This document shows, piece by piece, positions 21,467 to 33,004 of a DNA stretch of 64,000 bases. The first letter of the stretch is position 1; the number at the start of each line of letters is the position of its first letter. The position numbers and the translations under genes were made by a program. The stretch is from assembly GCF_000149955.1 (NCBI RefSeq), contig NC_030994.1:3240702-3304701 (forward strand), read 5' to 3'. Origin of the DNA: Fusarium oxysporum f. sp. lycopersici 4287. Its lineage: Eukaryota > Ascomycota > Sordariomycetes > Hypocreales > Nectriaceae. The notes under the pieces were generated by a model. That model searched no databases. It worked only from the letters and a program-made list of their open reading frames with translations, and was not told the DNA's origin.

Positions 21467-22107
21467 TTTCACAGCAAAAAAATACAAAACTTGGTGTTTT
21501 CCAGTCTTGCGAGCCCTGATGCTAGCGCTGACGGACCATCGTGACCCCGCAGTTGGGGCAAAAGATTCTGTGTGACCAGCCACAGCCAATTACAATTGCA
21601 TCTCATGATTTGGGCCGATTGAACTTCAAAAGAGACCATCATCAATATGACTCTTGGTCCGTGACAGGCTCAGGAATCCAACTCGCGTATTCTGGTAACG
21701 ATGAGTTCCCCTTGCCATGACTAGTTCAATGAGGCTTGGGTATCTTGATTGAGCCAAGATAAGACCAGAGGCTCTCGGCAAGACGATGATCAGTCGAGAG
21801 GATCATGTTTGATCAGCATCCACACAACGAAAGTATCGGCTGCTTTTTTAAGCACGTACGTTTGGCGGACTTAATGCAACGTGATGACGGCTGACGGGTC
21901 ATGATCTTATTAATGAGGTTCAGATGATCGGATTTAAACATCGGAGTTAAGCCTCCGTGGATGGTGCATTCTCAGCATAACATGTCATGGCACGTCATAG
22001 CCAGTGCAGCTCTCGGGATGAAAGAAGTGTCATATAAACTGCTAAATCTCGGTCAACATTCCTTTGCCTCAGTCTTCAGCTCTGTCAACCAAGTGCCGGC
22101 TATTAAA
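21467..22107. other. Divergent promoter, HET / aldo-keto reductase
   Basis: 640 bases between divergently transcribed genes. An ATG at 21961 is in frame with the reductase and would add 49 residues, but the added part has no family similarity that I can see. I find no operator-like palindrome. Confidence 0.5.
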
Positions 22108-23361
22108 ATGGTTAAACATCTCCCTTTCGCTGAAATCACAGTACCTTCACCTGGCTTTGGTGCCATGGGCATTAGCCATGGCTTGGGTAATAATTTAACA
22201 CTTGAGCAAGCCGAGCCAGTGCTTTTGAAAGCCCTTGAACTCGGCTGCACTTTCTGGGACACTGCCGTGAGTGTATCTTCTAGGCAGGTTGACTTGTAAA
22301 ATACGTTATTCTGACAAAAGTCCTTCAGGTTGTCTACAAAGCTGGCGTAAACGAACAGCTCTTGGGAGACTTCATCAGGAAACATCAAGTTCGCGATAGG
22401 ATATTCAGTAGGTTCTCAGTTCGTTCATTATCGCATGGTGTGTCTCACCCTACGTGCCAGTTGCCTCTAAATGTGGTATCGATTGCTTTGGCGACGGCTC
22501 TCTCACCAACTCCGCGTCCCACATCAAGTCATACATTGAGGGCACGATTGAGAGACTCGGGTTCACTCCTGACCTCTACTACCTCCACCGCATCGATCCC
22601 AGTAAGTCAATTCCACTTTCAACATCTGACCCAACTAAACACTGTTGTAGAGACCCCTCTGGAGGAATCGATTAGCACTCTTGACGAACTTCGGAAGCAG
22701 GGCAAGACCAAGTATATCGGAATCTCAGAGTGTTCTGCCGCAACACTTCGAAAAGCCAATTCTAGTAAGTATTCGCCTTGCTAGGCTTGCCGACCTAACT
22801 TACATAAACCGAAGTTGCGAAGATTGATGCGTTGCAAGCTGAATATTCAGCATTTGAAACGTTGCATGAAACCGACGGCCTCATTGATGCTGCAAGAGAA
22901 CTAGACATTGCCTACGTAGCTTATAGTCCCCTTGGCCATGGGTGGTTGGTAGATGACTTCCCATACCAGAGCCCGGATGACTTCGCAGAGAATGACTTCC
23001 GGCGTGGTTGTATGTATTCCTTCAACCAAACTGATCCGGCGGCAGGCATGACTGACATTTCACAGCACCCAAGTTCCAGGGCGAGAACTTCTATCACAAT
23101 AAGAAGATCGTCGAGGAGATCAAGAAGCTTGCAGCCCGAAAAAAAGTCAAAGTGACACAGATTGCACTTGCATGGGTTGCAGCTCAGGGCTTCATTGCCA
23201 TTCCGGGGACAACAAAACCTGAGCGACTGGAAGAGAACTGGGCATCACGAGATATTGAGCTTGACGACCAAGAGAAGGGGGAGCTGAGACGGATCATAGA
23301 CTCAGCAAAGCCGAAGGGCAACAGATACGGTCCTGCTCATCAGGCTATGGTGGGACATTGA
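22108..23361 (+). CDS. Aldo-keto reductase
   Basis: Six exons (22108-22266, 22329-22407, 22461-22601, 22651-22764, 22815-23009, 23066-23361) give 327 residues. Introns are 46-62 nt with GTGAGT, GTAAGT or GTATGT donors, apart from GTAGGT in intron 2. The catalytic tetrad is complete: Asp51 and Tyr56 in FWDTAVVYKAG, Lys83 in FIASKCG, His122 in YYLHRID. The (beta/alpha)8 signature continues with [26 protein letters not shown] and the NADPH-binding end [16 protein letters not shown]. It should reduce aldehydes or ketones with NADPH in the cytosol. The pattern is close to the pyridoxal-reductase/AKR13-like group, but substrate is not predictable. Confidence 0.92.
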
Positions 23362-23756
23362 AATTCATGTCTACTGAGGAACCAGAGATCCTTGCCAAAT
23401 CAACACAGGCCTCAAAAAGCTTTCGGTGCTGGTTTCTCGGTGAGACTGCTCTAGCCAGAGGTAGCTGAGTATATCACAGTCACGAGGGTTGCTATTTTTA
23501 TTGATTCTACTGCACTCAAGAACCAGATTGCAAATGAAAGGGCAGATCATCTTACAAGCAACTGGTTTTATCAAGTCTGCAGACTGTACATTTCACCTCA
23601 CATGCCATAGACAGAGAAAGCTTGTCTGCGTATCAGGGAGAATAGTATTAACTGATAGCATATATGTACAAAGAAAACAAACAACAGAAGATAGTACCAG
23701 CTATATGTCATGTTCTACATAACCTCCATGTACTTCTCCTCACCCAGACTCAACAC
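23362..23756. other. Convergent intergenic spacer
   Basis: 395 bases between the converging reductase and polygalacturonase genes. No structure beyond likely 3' ends. Confidence 0.5.
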
Positions 23757-24887
23757 TTAGCAAGAGGCACCAGAGGGAATTCCCTTGCACTTGGTAGAGG
23801 TCTTTCCACCAGTGACCTTGTTGTTGGTCCAGGTCCAGTTCTTGCAGTTGGCGCAAAGGATGTAGACATCAGTTCCGCTGGACTTGACAGTTCCGGTGAC
23901 CTTGTTGATGGTGACGTCGGTGATGGGGACACCAGCAGTGGGGGTTCCAGTAGGAGAACCGTTCTCGTAATCCTGCTCAATGACGATACCGTACTTGGCG
24001 ATGTTGGAGAGAGTGATGGTGTCGTACTTGACATCGGAAACGGAACCGGTAGCGCCAGAAACGGTCTTGATGCGGACACCGTTGTCGGAGTTGGAGATGG
24101 AAGAGTTGAGGATGCGGACAGTCTTGACGGTGTTGTCAGAGCGTCCACCAACGGATCCAATGGAGAGACCGTGGCCGCCACTGCAGTTGCCGCCGGTGAA
24201 GGTGATGTTGGTACCAGAGTTGATGGCGAGACAATCGTCCTGGTTCTTGACAACAGCTCCAGAGATATACACGCCTGTAGAGGAGCCAACGTCGAAAGCA
24301 TCGGTGTTGTGTCCACCGAGAGAGTCGCCGAGAGAGTTGTCCATGTGAACGCCATAGACGCCCAAGTTGGTGACGCTGTTGATGCTGAAGGCCTGGACAG
24401 GGGTGTTGAGAACGTTCAAGTTCTTGATGTTGGAGTTCTTGAGAGAGTGGGCACTGAAGAACTTGGGCTTCTTCTTGCCGCCGTTGCTGCCCTTGCCGTC
24501 CCACCATCTCTTACCCTCGCAGTCGATGGAGTGTCCAGCAGCTCCCTCGATGAGAAGATTGTTACCAGTGAAGGAGATGAGAGGGCCCTCCCACTCAGCA
24601 TAGCCGAAAGTGGTCTTGCCCTGGAAGATGACCTGCAAGTTTTGTTAGATTTGCATGGATAGAGATATGAGTTAGCTCACGTGAGTGCCATCATTGAGCT
24701 TGGTCAAGTCGAGAGTGGTCTTGGCAGGAACGGCAATGTTGTTGAGGGTGATAGTAGAGCAGCCAGCCTTGTTCTTAATAGCAGTAGCAGCATCGGTAAA
24801 AGTGCAGCTGCCGGCACGAGGCTCAAGAGCTGGGGCCGCAAGTACGGAGGCGACCAGGCCGCTGAGAAGGACAGTTGAAGAGAACAT
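23757..24887 (-). CDS. Secreted endopolygalacturonase, GH28
   Basis: Exons 24887-24681 and 24632-23757 flank a 48-nt intron and give 360 residues. Signal peptide [19 protein letters not shown], followed by a short propeptide ending LEPR. GH28 active-site blocks occur in order: [24 protein letters not shown] and RIK, giving the three catalytic Asp, the His and the substrate-binding Arg/Lys. Paired cysteines and several N-glycosylation sites (for example NITF, NCSG) are visible. The enzyme hydrolyses internal alpha-1,4-galacturonan bonds of pectin outside the cell and is a common plant-wall-degrading factor in phytopathogenic fungi. Codon usage is strongly biased to C/G-ending codons compared with its neighbours, which suggests high expression. 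Length and motifs match fungal endo-PGs. Confidence 0.96.
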
Positions 24888-26286
24888 GTTAATGAATGGA
24901 TTGTTAAAAGAATGGAAGTTTAGAGAAAGTGTATATACGAATTGAAGTATACTGTTGAATGGAATGCTGATGCCAAGAACAAGATAGACAATGCCAAGAG
25001 CATGCGGCTCTCTTATATGCTAAGTGCACTCCCTATATCTGAAGCGCGCATTTGAAGCTCGAATCATGAGATGTCCGCGCATAGATGCCGTTCAGCCGTG
25101 ATAGTGGCCCGTGTTTACGACATCATCGGCCTTGCATCTTGATTAGGGATCGCGAGTTTGGTTTTGGGAGGTTCGGGAATTAGATTGATGCTCCACATAG
25201 CCCCCAATCTACCGGGGTTAAGATTGAAACGCCAACCTCGACGCCACAAGAAGCTTAGTCAATTGGTGGACTGCATTTTTCCAGAGCACCTGTCAGGCTG
25301 TCATGTTTCACCATCGAGTCTGGAATCTGGACCATCTCGGATGCCCGGCACATTGAACGCATTCCAACTGTTTCTCAAACGATTTTTAAATAAGTAAAGC
25401 TGCTGCACGTTGCGTGTCCCCAATTGCACTAGCCAATATAGCTTCCCCCGAAGCTTTTCGGCAATAAGGCACGTCGGTGATTCTTTTCATTCGTGGGTGT
25501 ATTTCCCCAGATTATGTGGTCTTTACGAGCTGACACTACCTACTTCATTAGCAACGGAACGGCGAACTCTATTCTGTTTAGAATTTGACTTTACTAAGTT
25601 AACGTTGATTTTTACCTCCTTTAAGTCTAACACTAAATGTTGCACAGATTATCTTTTCCCTCTAGCTCCGATATATCAACATAGTGTGATTGGGGGCATG
25701 GCGATTTGAATGGGGGAAGCAAGCGTCTCGAACTTCTCAGAGCCCATTTGTCTCATTTTTATCGTCCAGAGGAGTATATGTGCCGGGTAATGAGACAAAT
25801 TCTATGCCATCAACAGTGAGAACCCAAGCTGATAAGGCGCCCCCAATTGGAGAGGAGTCTGGGTCGGAAACCCGAAAAATGTGTCCCAGGAGTAAGTTCC
25901 AAGTACTGGGAGACACCAATCAATAGGTATCAAGTGTTGTGGTGAGCTTGCATCCCATTAACCCATACTCTGCAAAGCCATTACAAGTTTTCATAGGACC
26001 AAACATGCCGCCATGCAGACGACCTCATTCTGATTCCTTTTCTAACCTCACTGTAGCACGCATCTTTGTATATTCAAAGGCAATCTCGTCCTTCAAATGA
26101 TCATAAGAATCACTGTATTAGTTGTTGTTCGTCTCACTCCGCATTACTCAGAGAAGAAAAGGCGGATCCTTGTTATATGAGAGCTACTTTCACTTTGCCA
26201 GTATTTAGAAGCTCGTAACCTAATTCCGGTGACTCCGAGTCGCGCAGGCCCCGATTGGTGTCCAGATGGGACCAGTATACGTACAC
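24888..26286. other. Intergenic, pectinase promoter and unknown
   Basis: 1.4 kb without a supported gene. The part next to the pectinase has TATA-like sequences on its strand (CATATAAG near 25012-25020). Frames of 60-99 codons are unconvincing. Confidence 0.5.
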
Positions 26287-27708
26287 TTAAAGTCTATCTG
26301 GCCGAAGGGAAATTCTGTACTTTACGACCTCTGGATCCTCGTATTCCTCCATCCACCGAGGATCAAGAGTAATGCTCCATTGCCTCACATGGAACATATC
26401 CTGGTTATGAAGGTCTGCGAGCGACTCATAGAACTGAGTGTCCTCCTGTTTCTTTCCCGGAGTTGCCGTCCTTACCCACTTCTCCATGTTATGTTCTTTG
26501 GCGACTTCGTCATCGGCCCATATACCAAGAGGGTCTTCACTGTATCCGGCCATCTGGATCATTCTCTTATTCTCAATGGAGAAGGCATTCGTGAAAGTGA
26601 GCCACTTGCCGCGACGCGCATTTGCCCAGTAGTCAAGGAGGCCTTCTGGTGCTCGACCGTTTATCACGGCACCAAGAGCGCGACCGAGGGGTCCCGCGTC
26701 CAAGAGGCCTGTAGTCAAGCCTAGTCCTCCAATAGGGTTGTTGCTCTACAGGTTATGAGTCAGTACTTCAGATGATCTCGCGGAATATGGTTACAAGGGT
26801 CTCTGAGAATCAGTACGCACATGAGCTGCATCTCCCGCCAGCAAAACTCTTCCTTTCCTAAATGTCGAGGCACATCTCTGATGCGGCTTGTACTTGTTTA
26901 GCTCCACGAGCTCGTATTCGACGGGCCAGACTGGAAAGATGTGCTTGTAGTGCTCATCGATCTCGGCCCGAATCTCATCGTTTGTCATTCCCGCCTTAAC
27001 ACCAAAGGCACAACGCCAAAGGCCAGCGTCGTCTAGAATGCATACGACGGACCAGTGCACAGGGTCCATGATAAAGTTGGCGGTCGAAAACCCATGCTTC
27101 ATGAAATCAAAGCGTACGTTGGTTGCGACGAAGTCTTCCTTGGGCCAAGAGAAGCCGTCAAATGTGATGTCGGAGAGTCTGCGGACGGCTGACCCAGCGC
27201 CGTCGGCCCCTACCAGCCAGTTGCACGTGTATCTGATCTCGAGGTTTGTATTAGTGTCTAAAGCCACGACTTCGACTGTATCTTGTCCAGCGTCGGAGTC
27301 GATTTGAATGACCTTCTGGCAGAACTTGATCTCAGCCTTGTATTTATTGAGGAGATGGTCGACCAAGATTTTGGCTAGCTTGGGTTGCGGGCAATTGAGT
27401 CCGGCAGGGAATACATCAGCATCTTGAGTCTTCGCGATAGAAGCGACCCTTTCCTTGTTCTTCCAGAAAGTCATGACATCATTGAGAACAGACTCCTTCC
27501 GGACATCGTCGAGTGTGCCAGACTCGAGCAGCTCCGCCTGTGCACAAGGCTGGTAAACAGCCGCGCGGGGAGACTGGTCAACTTGATGGTTTCTCTCTAG
27601 AACCAGTACTGGCACATTGAGTTTTGCCAAGTTTACCGCCGTAATTAGACCAACCGGACCTGCCCCAACGATTATAACGGGATGAGGTTTTGGGCTAGGG
27701 GAAAGCAT
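26287..27708 (-). CDS. FAD-dependent monooxygenase (PHBH fold)
   Basis: Exons 27708-26821 and 26745-26287 flank a 75-nt intron and give 448 residues; the longer frame upstream lacks an ATG. VIIVGAGPVGLITAVNL is the Rossmann FAD motif, LVGADGAGSAVRR the DG motif, and VLLAGDAAH, continuing across the intron into SNNPIGGLGLTTGLLDA, is the GD motif. It belongs to the class-A flavoprotein hydroxylases (PF01494-like), which use NAD(P)H and oxygen to hydroxylate aromatic or similar substrates. The gene lies head to head with a Zn2Cys6 regulator 790 bases away, a common arrangement in fungal catabolic or secondary-metabolite loci. Substrate unknown. Confidence 0.9.
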
Positions 27709-28498
27709 GATTTCGTTAATAACAAGCAAAAGTGAAAATTTTCATATAACGTAAACCCGAAGTTTAATCGGAAGAAGATGTTGTGGCAGCTGGTCCTACG
27801 ATACAACAGACAATACTTGTAGGAAAGCAAGCAAGTGAAGCCTCTCCTCTTTATCCCACATACGAGAACCTCTATTTTGGCAGATCCAGGGTATTTAGAA
27901 ATGGTCTGCTGAGCTGACCCCACAAAGCAAACCCGCCACCAAGACACAGGTTGCGAGGGGTAGGTAGCATTAAGAGCTCAAGACCCACCATGACAAGCAT
28001 GGCACATGGGCAAGTGGAACTAGGTAAATAAGTATCTATTTCAATCTTTTGCATTATAGATACATTTATTTTTAAAACTACTTACTCCTTCCCTTTCGCG
28101 AGATAGAGGGAGCATCTTGTCTCTTCCAAGCCATGAAACGACTCCAAGGGTGATCTCACAAGGATGGAGTTGGGGATCGTTAGCTGCCATCGTCTTCGCT
28201 TGGCTGATTGGAAATTGAATTGTGTCAGCCTGATATATATCGTTGAGACGTCATAAGCTTTAACTGTCAATTTACTTACTCTCTTCTTCAAGCCTATCTT
28301 ACTCAAGATAAGACACTGCGCACTGACTAACTATTCTGGGATAGCTGCTGGAAAAGCGGGGTGCAGGAAAGTCACGTAGGTGATTAGCCCCCGGCCAACA
28401 TTGGGGAACATGCATTCATACTCGTCGAACCCCCCTTATCTCATATTGAGCTCCCTACTTGATTCAATACGTAACCGTCAATTACAGACCTAGTGGTT
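27709..28498. other. Divergent promoter, monooxygenase / Zn2Cys6 regulator
   Basis: 790 bases shared by the two head-to-head genes. No coding frame of note and no strong palindrome was found. Confidence 0.5.
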
Positions 28499-31115
28499 AT
28501 GGAGCATCGAAGACGCGTCTCCCGAGCGTAAGATTCCTAGACAAGCCAGGGAGGGATATACCGAATTCGTCTAATGTCGGATGCGATAGGTGCGATGAAT
28601 GTCGTCGATTGAAAGAGAAATGTGAAAGCGGCTTCCCGTGCCGCAGGTGTTCCCATCTCCAACGACAATGTAGATACACCGATCCGACCCCAAAACCTCG
28701 TGAGTTTCGTGCCTACGTTCCGAGGTGAGTAGCTTCAACGACTGTCGAGAGCATGTCTGACACCTCGAAGAGAAAGCCGTCGGAGACCAGATACGAGCCA
28801 GCTGATTGAACGTTCAAGACACATGGAACGGATATTACGGCGCACCATGCCAGGAGTCCCGCTTGACACCGAGAACCTCTCCAATATAGCAGACAGACTC
28901 GACGCCGAGCATCAGAGTCTAAATCCGGCCTCAGATGGTCCGAGGGACTTGGAAGGGCTGGGGGACAATTTGGAAGCGTTGGAGATCGATGATGAGGCGT
29001 GTACGATGCAACCAGTTGGAGATACGACGGCGCGTTCGTTGACCTCATACTTCACTTGTACTGAGCACGGGTACTAAACCATCACAGATTTCTCAGGGGA
29101 ATTCTCGTATTGGAACTTCTCCATGCGTATCAAAAACCTAATCGAGAGCCAGATACAAGAGCCGGAGAGCCGCCGAGTATGTTATACTGCCAACAGGCAA
29201 TGCTTCTCATTCATACCCCATTAACTAATTATGTGTAGGAGGGCAATAGTCAAAATGATGACTCGGATGCTTTTCCACGTGCGCATCATCTACGTCCTGG
29301 GCATAATCACTTGTCGGAAGCCATATCATCGTTCCCCCCTGCCAACATATCAAACTTCCTGGTGACAGTCTTTTTCAAGTTCGCAGAGAGCTATCTCTTC
29401 TTTATTGAAGAGAGCTGGGTCTTTGAGAAATTAGATCTGCTATATAAGGGCCCTCAAGGTCTGTCCCAAGCTGGTAGTGAAGTGACGGTCAGCATCCTCC
29501 TGACAGTCCTTGCCATTGGAACGCAATACGCTCATCTTGAACACACCAACGGTTCTGAAAACACCTCGACGTCAGGCCTCTTGGAGGAAGAGATAGGCGC
29601 CATGTTTTATCAACAAGCAATTCGGCTGCTCCCCGAAATCATTGAGATCTCGTCCCTAGAAAGTGTGCAGGCATGCCTGTTGTTTGGATACTATTCCCTG
29701 CCGATTGACGCTTCTGGCCTGGGGTTTATCTACGTTAACCTGGCCACTAGGCTGGGGATACAGAATGGCATGCATCGAAAATGCAGCAACAGCGCCTTTA
29801 ACGCAAGCGTTATCGAAACTCGAAATCGCGTTTGGTGGACGACCTACGTGCTGGAAAGGTAAGCTATGGCTTCCCCAGACTGCAAATGGAACATGGGCTC
29901 CGCTGACTGGAGAGAAGAAAGATATCTATTTTCCATGGCCGGCCTATCTCGGTGTCTCGGTCAAATATCGATGCCAGTCTACCCATACATCAGGACGGTT
30001 TACAATCAGATGATTGGCGCAAAAGAGCTTCTTACACTAGAGCTTCTGTACAGCTGATGGACTTTCTCGAAGACATGTATCACGAAATGTAAGTTGAGAC
30101 CCAAGCTCGACGCATGAGATAAAACACAGTTCGCTATGAATAACACTCATACAGCAACATCTTGCGCAATTGTCGAAAGCGAGAGATAGTCACAATTGTA
30201 TCGCGGCTTGTGTCCAAAAAGGACGGTTTGACCACATGGTGGCAATCTCTCCCTCCGGATAAAATCGACGCGAATGAGCAACCAACAATGACACAGTCAC
30301 GTTCGGCAATGCACCTAAGACTCGATTACTGCCTAGTGCGCATGTTTGTCGGGAGACCGTTTCTACTGAAGAAAGAAACAAAAGACTCTGCGACAAGCCC
30401 GTCCGTCCCCGAAAACAGCCCTGGGACCAACGAAAGAAGTGCCTCGAAACTTGTGAGTAGCCGAGAAGAGCTGATAAGCGACTGCATCAAAGCGGCAACA
30501 GAAGCCCTTGATATTTGTCAGCAGCTACGATCAAGCGGGATGGGTCTCGCTCGGGCCTCGTATTCCGAATATAGTGCGTGTCGAGCATCGTTGCTGGTGC
30601 TGATTGCCTACTCGATCCGCAATCTCTCTGACCAATTTCGCAAGTCGTTATGTGAGGGATTGGATATGATACGGGAAATGTCTGCTGCTGGGGAGTCGGC
30701 ACGGTCTGAAATTTCCTTGATCGAGTCGCTTGAGCGTGCTCTCGCTCGTCTGCACGCTGGAGCGCGACCGAACGACGTGGGCAGCCATAACCAAGCATAT
30801 TCCGATTCGGCATACGAAGCATTCCGCAGCTGGGTAGCCAACTTGGCAGGCAAGAATGCGCTCGACGCCACTACACCAGCGGTTCCGAATGCCTCAGGTG
30901 GTCAAGCGGAAATAGACTCCGTGTCTGGCTGGCCCGTAGACTTCCAGGCCCTGTCCAGCATGGACTTTTTCAGTGCTTATGACCCCACGGCTGATCCTCT
31001 GCTTCAACTACCCGTCTTTGGTACTGAAAATCTCTCTCCGTCTGATGGATGGCTTACCCAGTCCGAGACCGAAATACTTGGACGATTCATTACAGGACCT
31101 CATGGAGGAAACTAG
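28499..31115 (+). CDS. Zn2Cys6 fungal transcription factor
   Basis: Seven exons (28499-28527, 28590-28724, 28771-29033, 29088-29176, 29239-29858, 29918-30088, 30155-31115) give 755 residues. The start is a 29-nt exon: splicing its 62-nt intron gives MEHRRRVSRACDECRRLKEK, the usual lead-in to a zinc cluster. Cluster: Cys11, 14, 21, 27, 30, 37 (CX2CX6CX5CX2CX6C). A linker/coiled-coil (RRRDTSQLIERSRHMERIL) follows, then the fungal-specific regulatory domain (PF04082-like) with NRVWWTTYVLERKISIFHGRP restored across intron 5 and NIDASLP after it. The intron-2 donor (GTTCGT) is weak and the least certain. It likely regulates the divergent FAD monooxygenase. Confidence 0.87.
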
Positions 31116-31175
31116 GCACTGCAAGCGATTTATATTAAAATAAGGTTGATCGAGCTTATGCAAAACAGACAAGAA

Positions 31176-31898
31176 CTAAAGCGATGCTTGTACAATCCCC
31201 TTTGCCATCTCTGGTAGTGTGTCAGCCATAACCTCCATCTGGGCGTCGAAGATCTCAGTGCAGGGATCCTGTTCATATATGGTGCAATAAGCGCCCCGGA
31301 AGCCAACCTTGACTGCAGCAGACACGTCCCACATGTGAGCAGCAGCAAACCACTTGATATCATCCGGTGCGAATCGGGCTAGGGTTGGCTTGTATGCAGC
31401 CAACGCTGGCTTGGCCACGCCCTGTCCATCGCAGCTGATGAGGTTCTCCAGCGGCATGTCAACGCCAGCGCGCTCAAAGTATCCGCCCACACGCTTGGTA
31501 TCGCCTGTTGTCAAACACCACACTGTGAAGCCGGCGTCTCTTAATATTGCAAAACACTCTTTTGCTCCCGGTCGCAACTCGAGGTCCGAATATGCCTGGA
31601 CACAAGCATCCCTTTCTGCGTCTGTGACGAGTTCCCGTGGTGCCGCAACGCCAACCATGAACAGCGTGCGGTAGAACAAGGTGCGCAAGACTTCCTTGTA
31701 GGGACGATGGCGCTCAGAGACGGAGAGAAAGGTGAACTCCAGCTCGGCTGCCGTCATCCAAGTGTAGCCGAATGCATTGGCTGTGATGTGCTTGGCGGCT
31801 AGCTTCTCGCCAATGACACGGTCAATGCCGTTGTAGAAGGCATTGAATGACACGCAGGTGCCGACGACGTCGAAGACCACATGCTTTTGATTGGCCAT
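31176..31898 (-). CDS. HAD hydrolase, type-II 2-haloacid dehalogenase family
   Basis: Single exon, 240 residues. HAD motif I is FDVVGT, with nucleophile Asp10 and Thr14. Motif II corresponds to TTGDTKR (130-136), motif III is Lys163 in GVAKPALAAYK with Tyr169, and motif IV is AAHMWD with Asp191. In L-2-haloacid dehalogenases the motif-IV segment reads SSNAWD. Here Ser and Asn are replaced by Ala and His188, as in many fungal homologues, so true dehalogenase activity is uncertain and another small-acid or phosphate substrate is possible. Cytosolic. It ends convergently with the Zn2Cys6 regulator, 61 bases apart. Confidence 0.87.
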   Translation of the reverse strand: MANQKHVVFDVVGTCVSFNAFYNGIDRVIGEKLAAKHITANAFGYTWMTAAELEFTFLSVSERHRPYKEVLRTLFYRTLFMVGVAAPRELVTDAERDACVQAYSDLELRPGAKECFAILRDAGFTVWCLTTGDTKRVGGYFERAGVDMPLENLISCDGQGVAKPALAAYKPTLARFAPDDIKWFAAAHMWDVSAAVKVGFRGAYCTIYEQDPCTEIFDAQMEVMADTLPEMAKGIVQASL

Positions 31899-33004
31899 GA
31901 TGGGGGCTTGATGCCAACCTTGGTTGCAATCCTAGAGAATAGAAGAGAGCGGGGCAAGAGGGGGGAAAGAAAGTTTGGTGAAACAAGATAAGATGCGGAT
32001 AGAAAAGGCGCAATGACCTGAGGTTACGCTGTAGACAATTATCTCAAGAAGAGACGAGTTACAGCATCAACAACAACGTGAAATGGTCTCTTTTATCCAA
32101 TGATGACTGTGACACTGATACTCTGTACTCCACTGCACCGGTTATCGCCATTTCATCTTGATCTAGCCTGATGGAGTAGGACCGGTCCGGTCAGACATGA
32201 TTGGCTACTCCATTCTCTGGCTATCAGTCATCATTATCAGGGATTCCACTTTTGGATCTTGACTCTCCTGGCTCCGGATCGGAGATATGCTAGCGGCACT
32301 AAAAAAGTTTAGCGGTATCTTGACATGAGATACCCAGCCGATAAGAGCACGCGGATGCCGCTGTTCCGGTCTGGTTATCCTTTCCCCAGAAGTTATCTAC
32401 GGAGTACGCGTGTCTTATTGCATGTCTATCCTTTAGACTAATAAACTTTGAGCGAATCAACTGAGATGGATAAAAGAAGTTCCATAATGCCTCTCTGAAG
32501 ATCTGACCCTAATGAGGCATAGTTGGGTCAGACACTAGAGGCCTGTAGTGACTTGCTGAAAACCTAAGCTAGCCAGCAGGCCGGCTCGCTGGTCCACGAG
32601 AATCTGCAACACACTCTCGGCATTTCCCACATGTCCCACTTTCCCCGCAAAGTGCAGACTTATCTTAGATGACCGACTGACCATTCTGCGCCATGGTTGC
32701 GCGCATCGATGCGAGTCTGGAGCAATTGTTTCTCTGCTATGTCATACCTAACCGTATCCCCATTATTGTCAAGAGAATGGAATTCGCAAATCTTATGCAC
32801 ATTACACTGACACTCAAAGTCGCACATAGGGAATCTTAGATTGCAGCATATGAGGTACAGGGTAGGTCATAGACACTAATAATAAATAAACAATAACTAC
32901 ACTACGTCAAAGCGATCACCTCCTTCGAGCATATAAGAGCTCCACGTGTGTAAAGCCAATACAGCAAAAAATCTCACAAAGCTTCTCCCGCTACCCCCCA
33001 ACGT
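31899..33004. other. Intergenic, nothing recognised
   Basis: 1.1 kb between two minus-strand genes: the promoter of the HAD gene and the 3' flank of the permease. No coding frame or repeat of note. Confidence 0.5.

Noticed and set aside
21467..21589. N-terminal extension of the second HET protein
   Set aside because: Open frame but the first codon is TTG and no ATG is present before 21466.
21961..22107. 49-residue N-terminal extension of the aldo-keto reductase
   Set aside because: In frame with an ATG but with no family similarity; family start matches the ATG at 22108.
23664..24662. 332-codon plus-strand frame over the polygalacturonase
   Set aside because: It is a shadow of the strongly codon-biased GH28 gene on the other strand and has no recognisable protein features.
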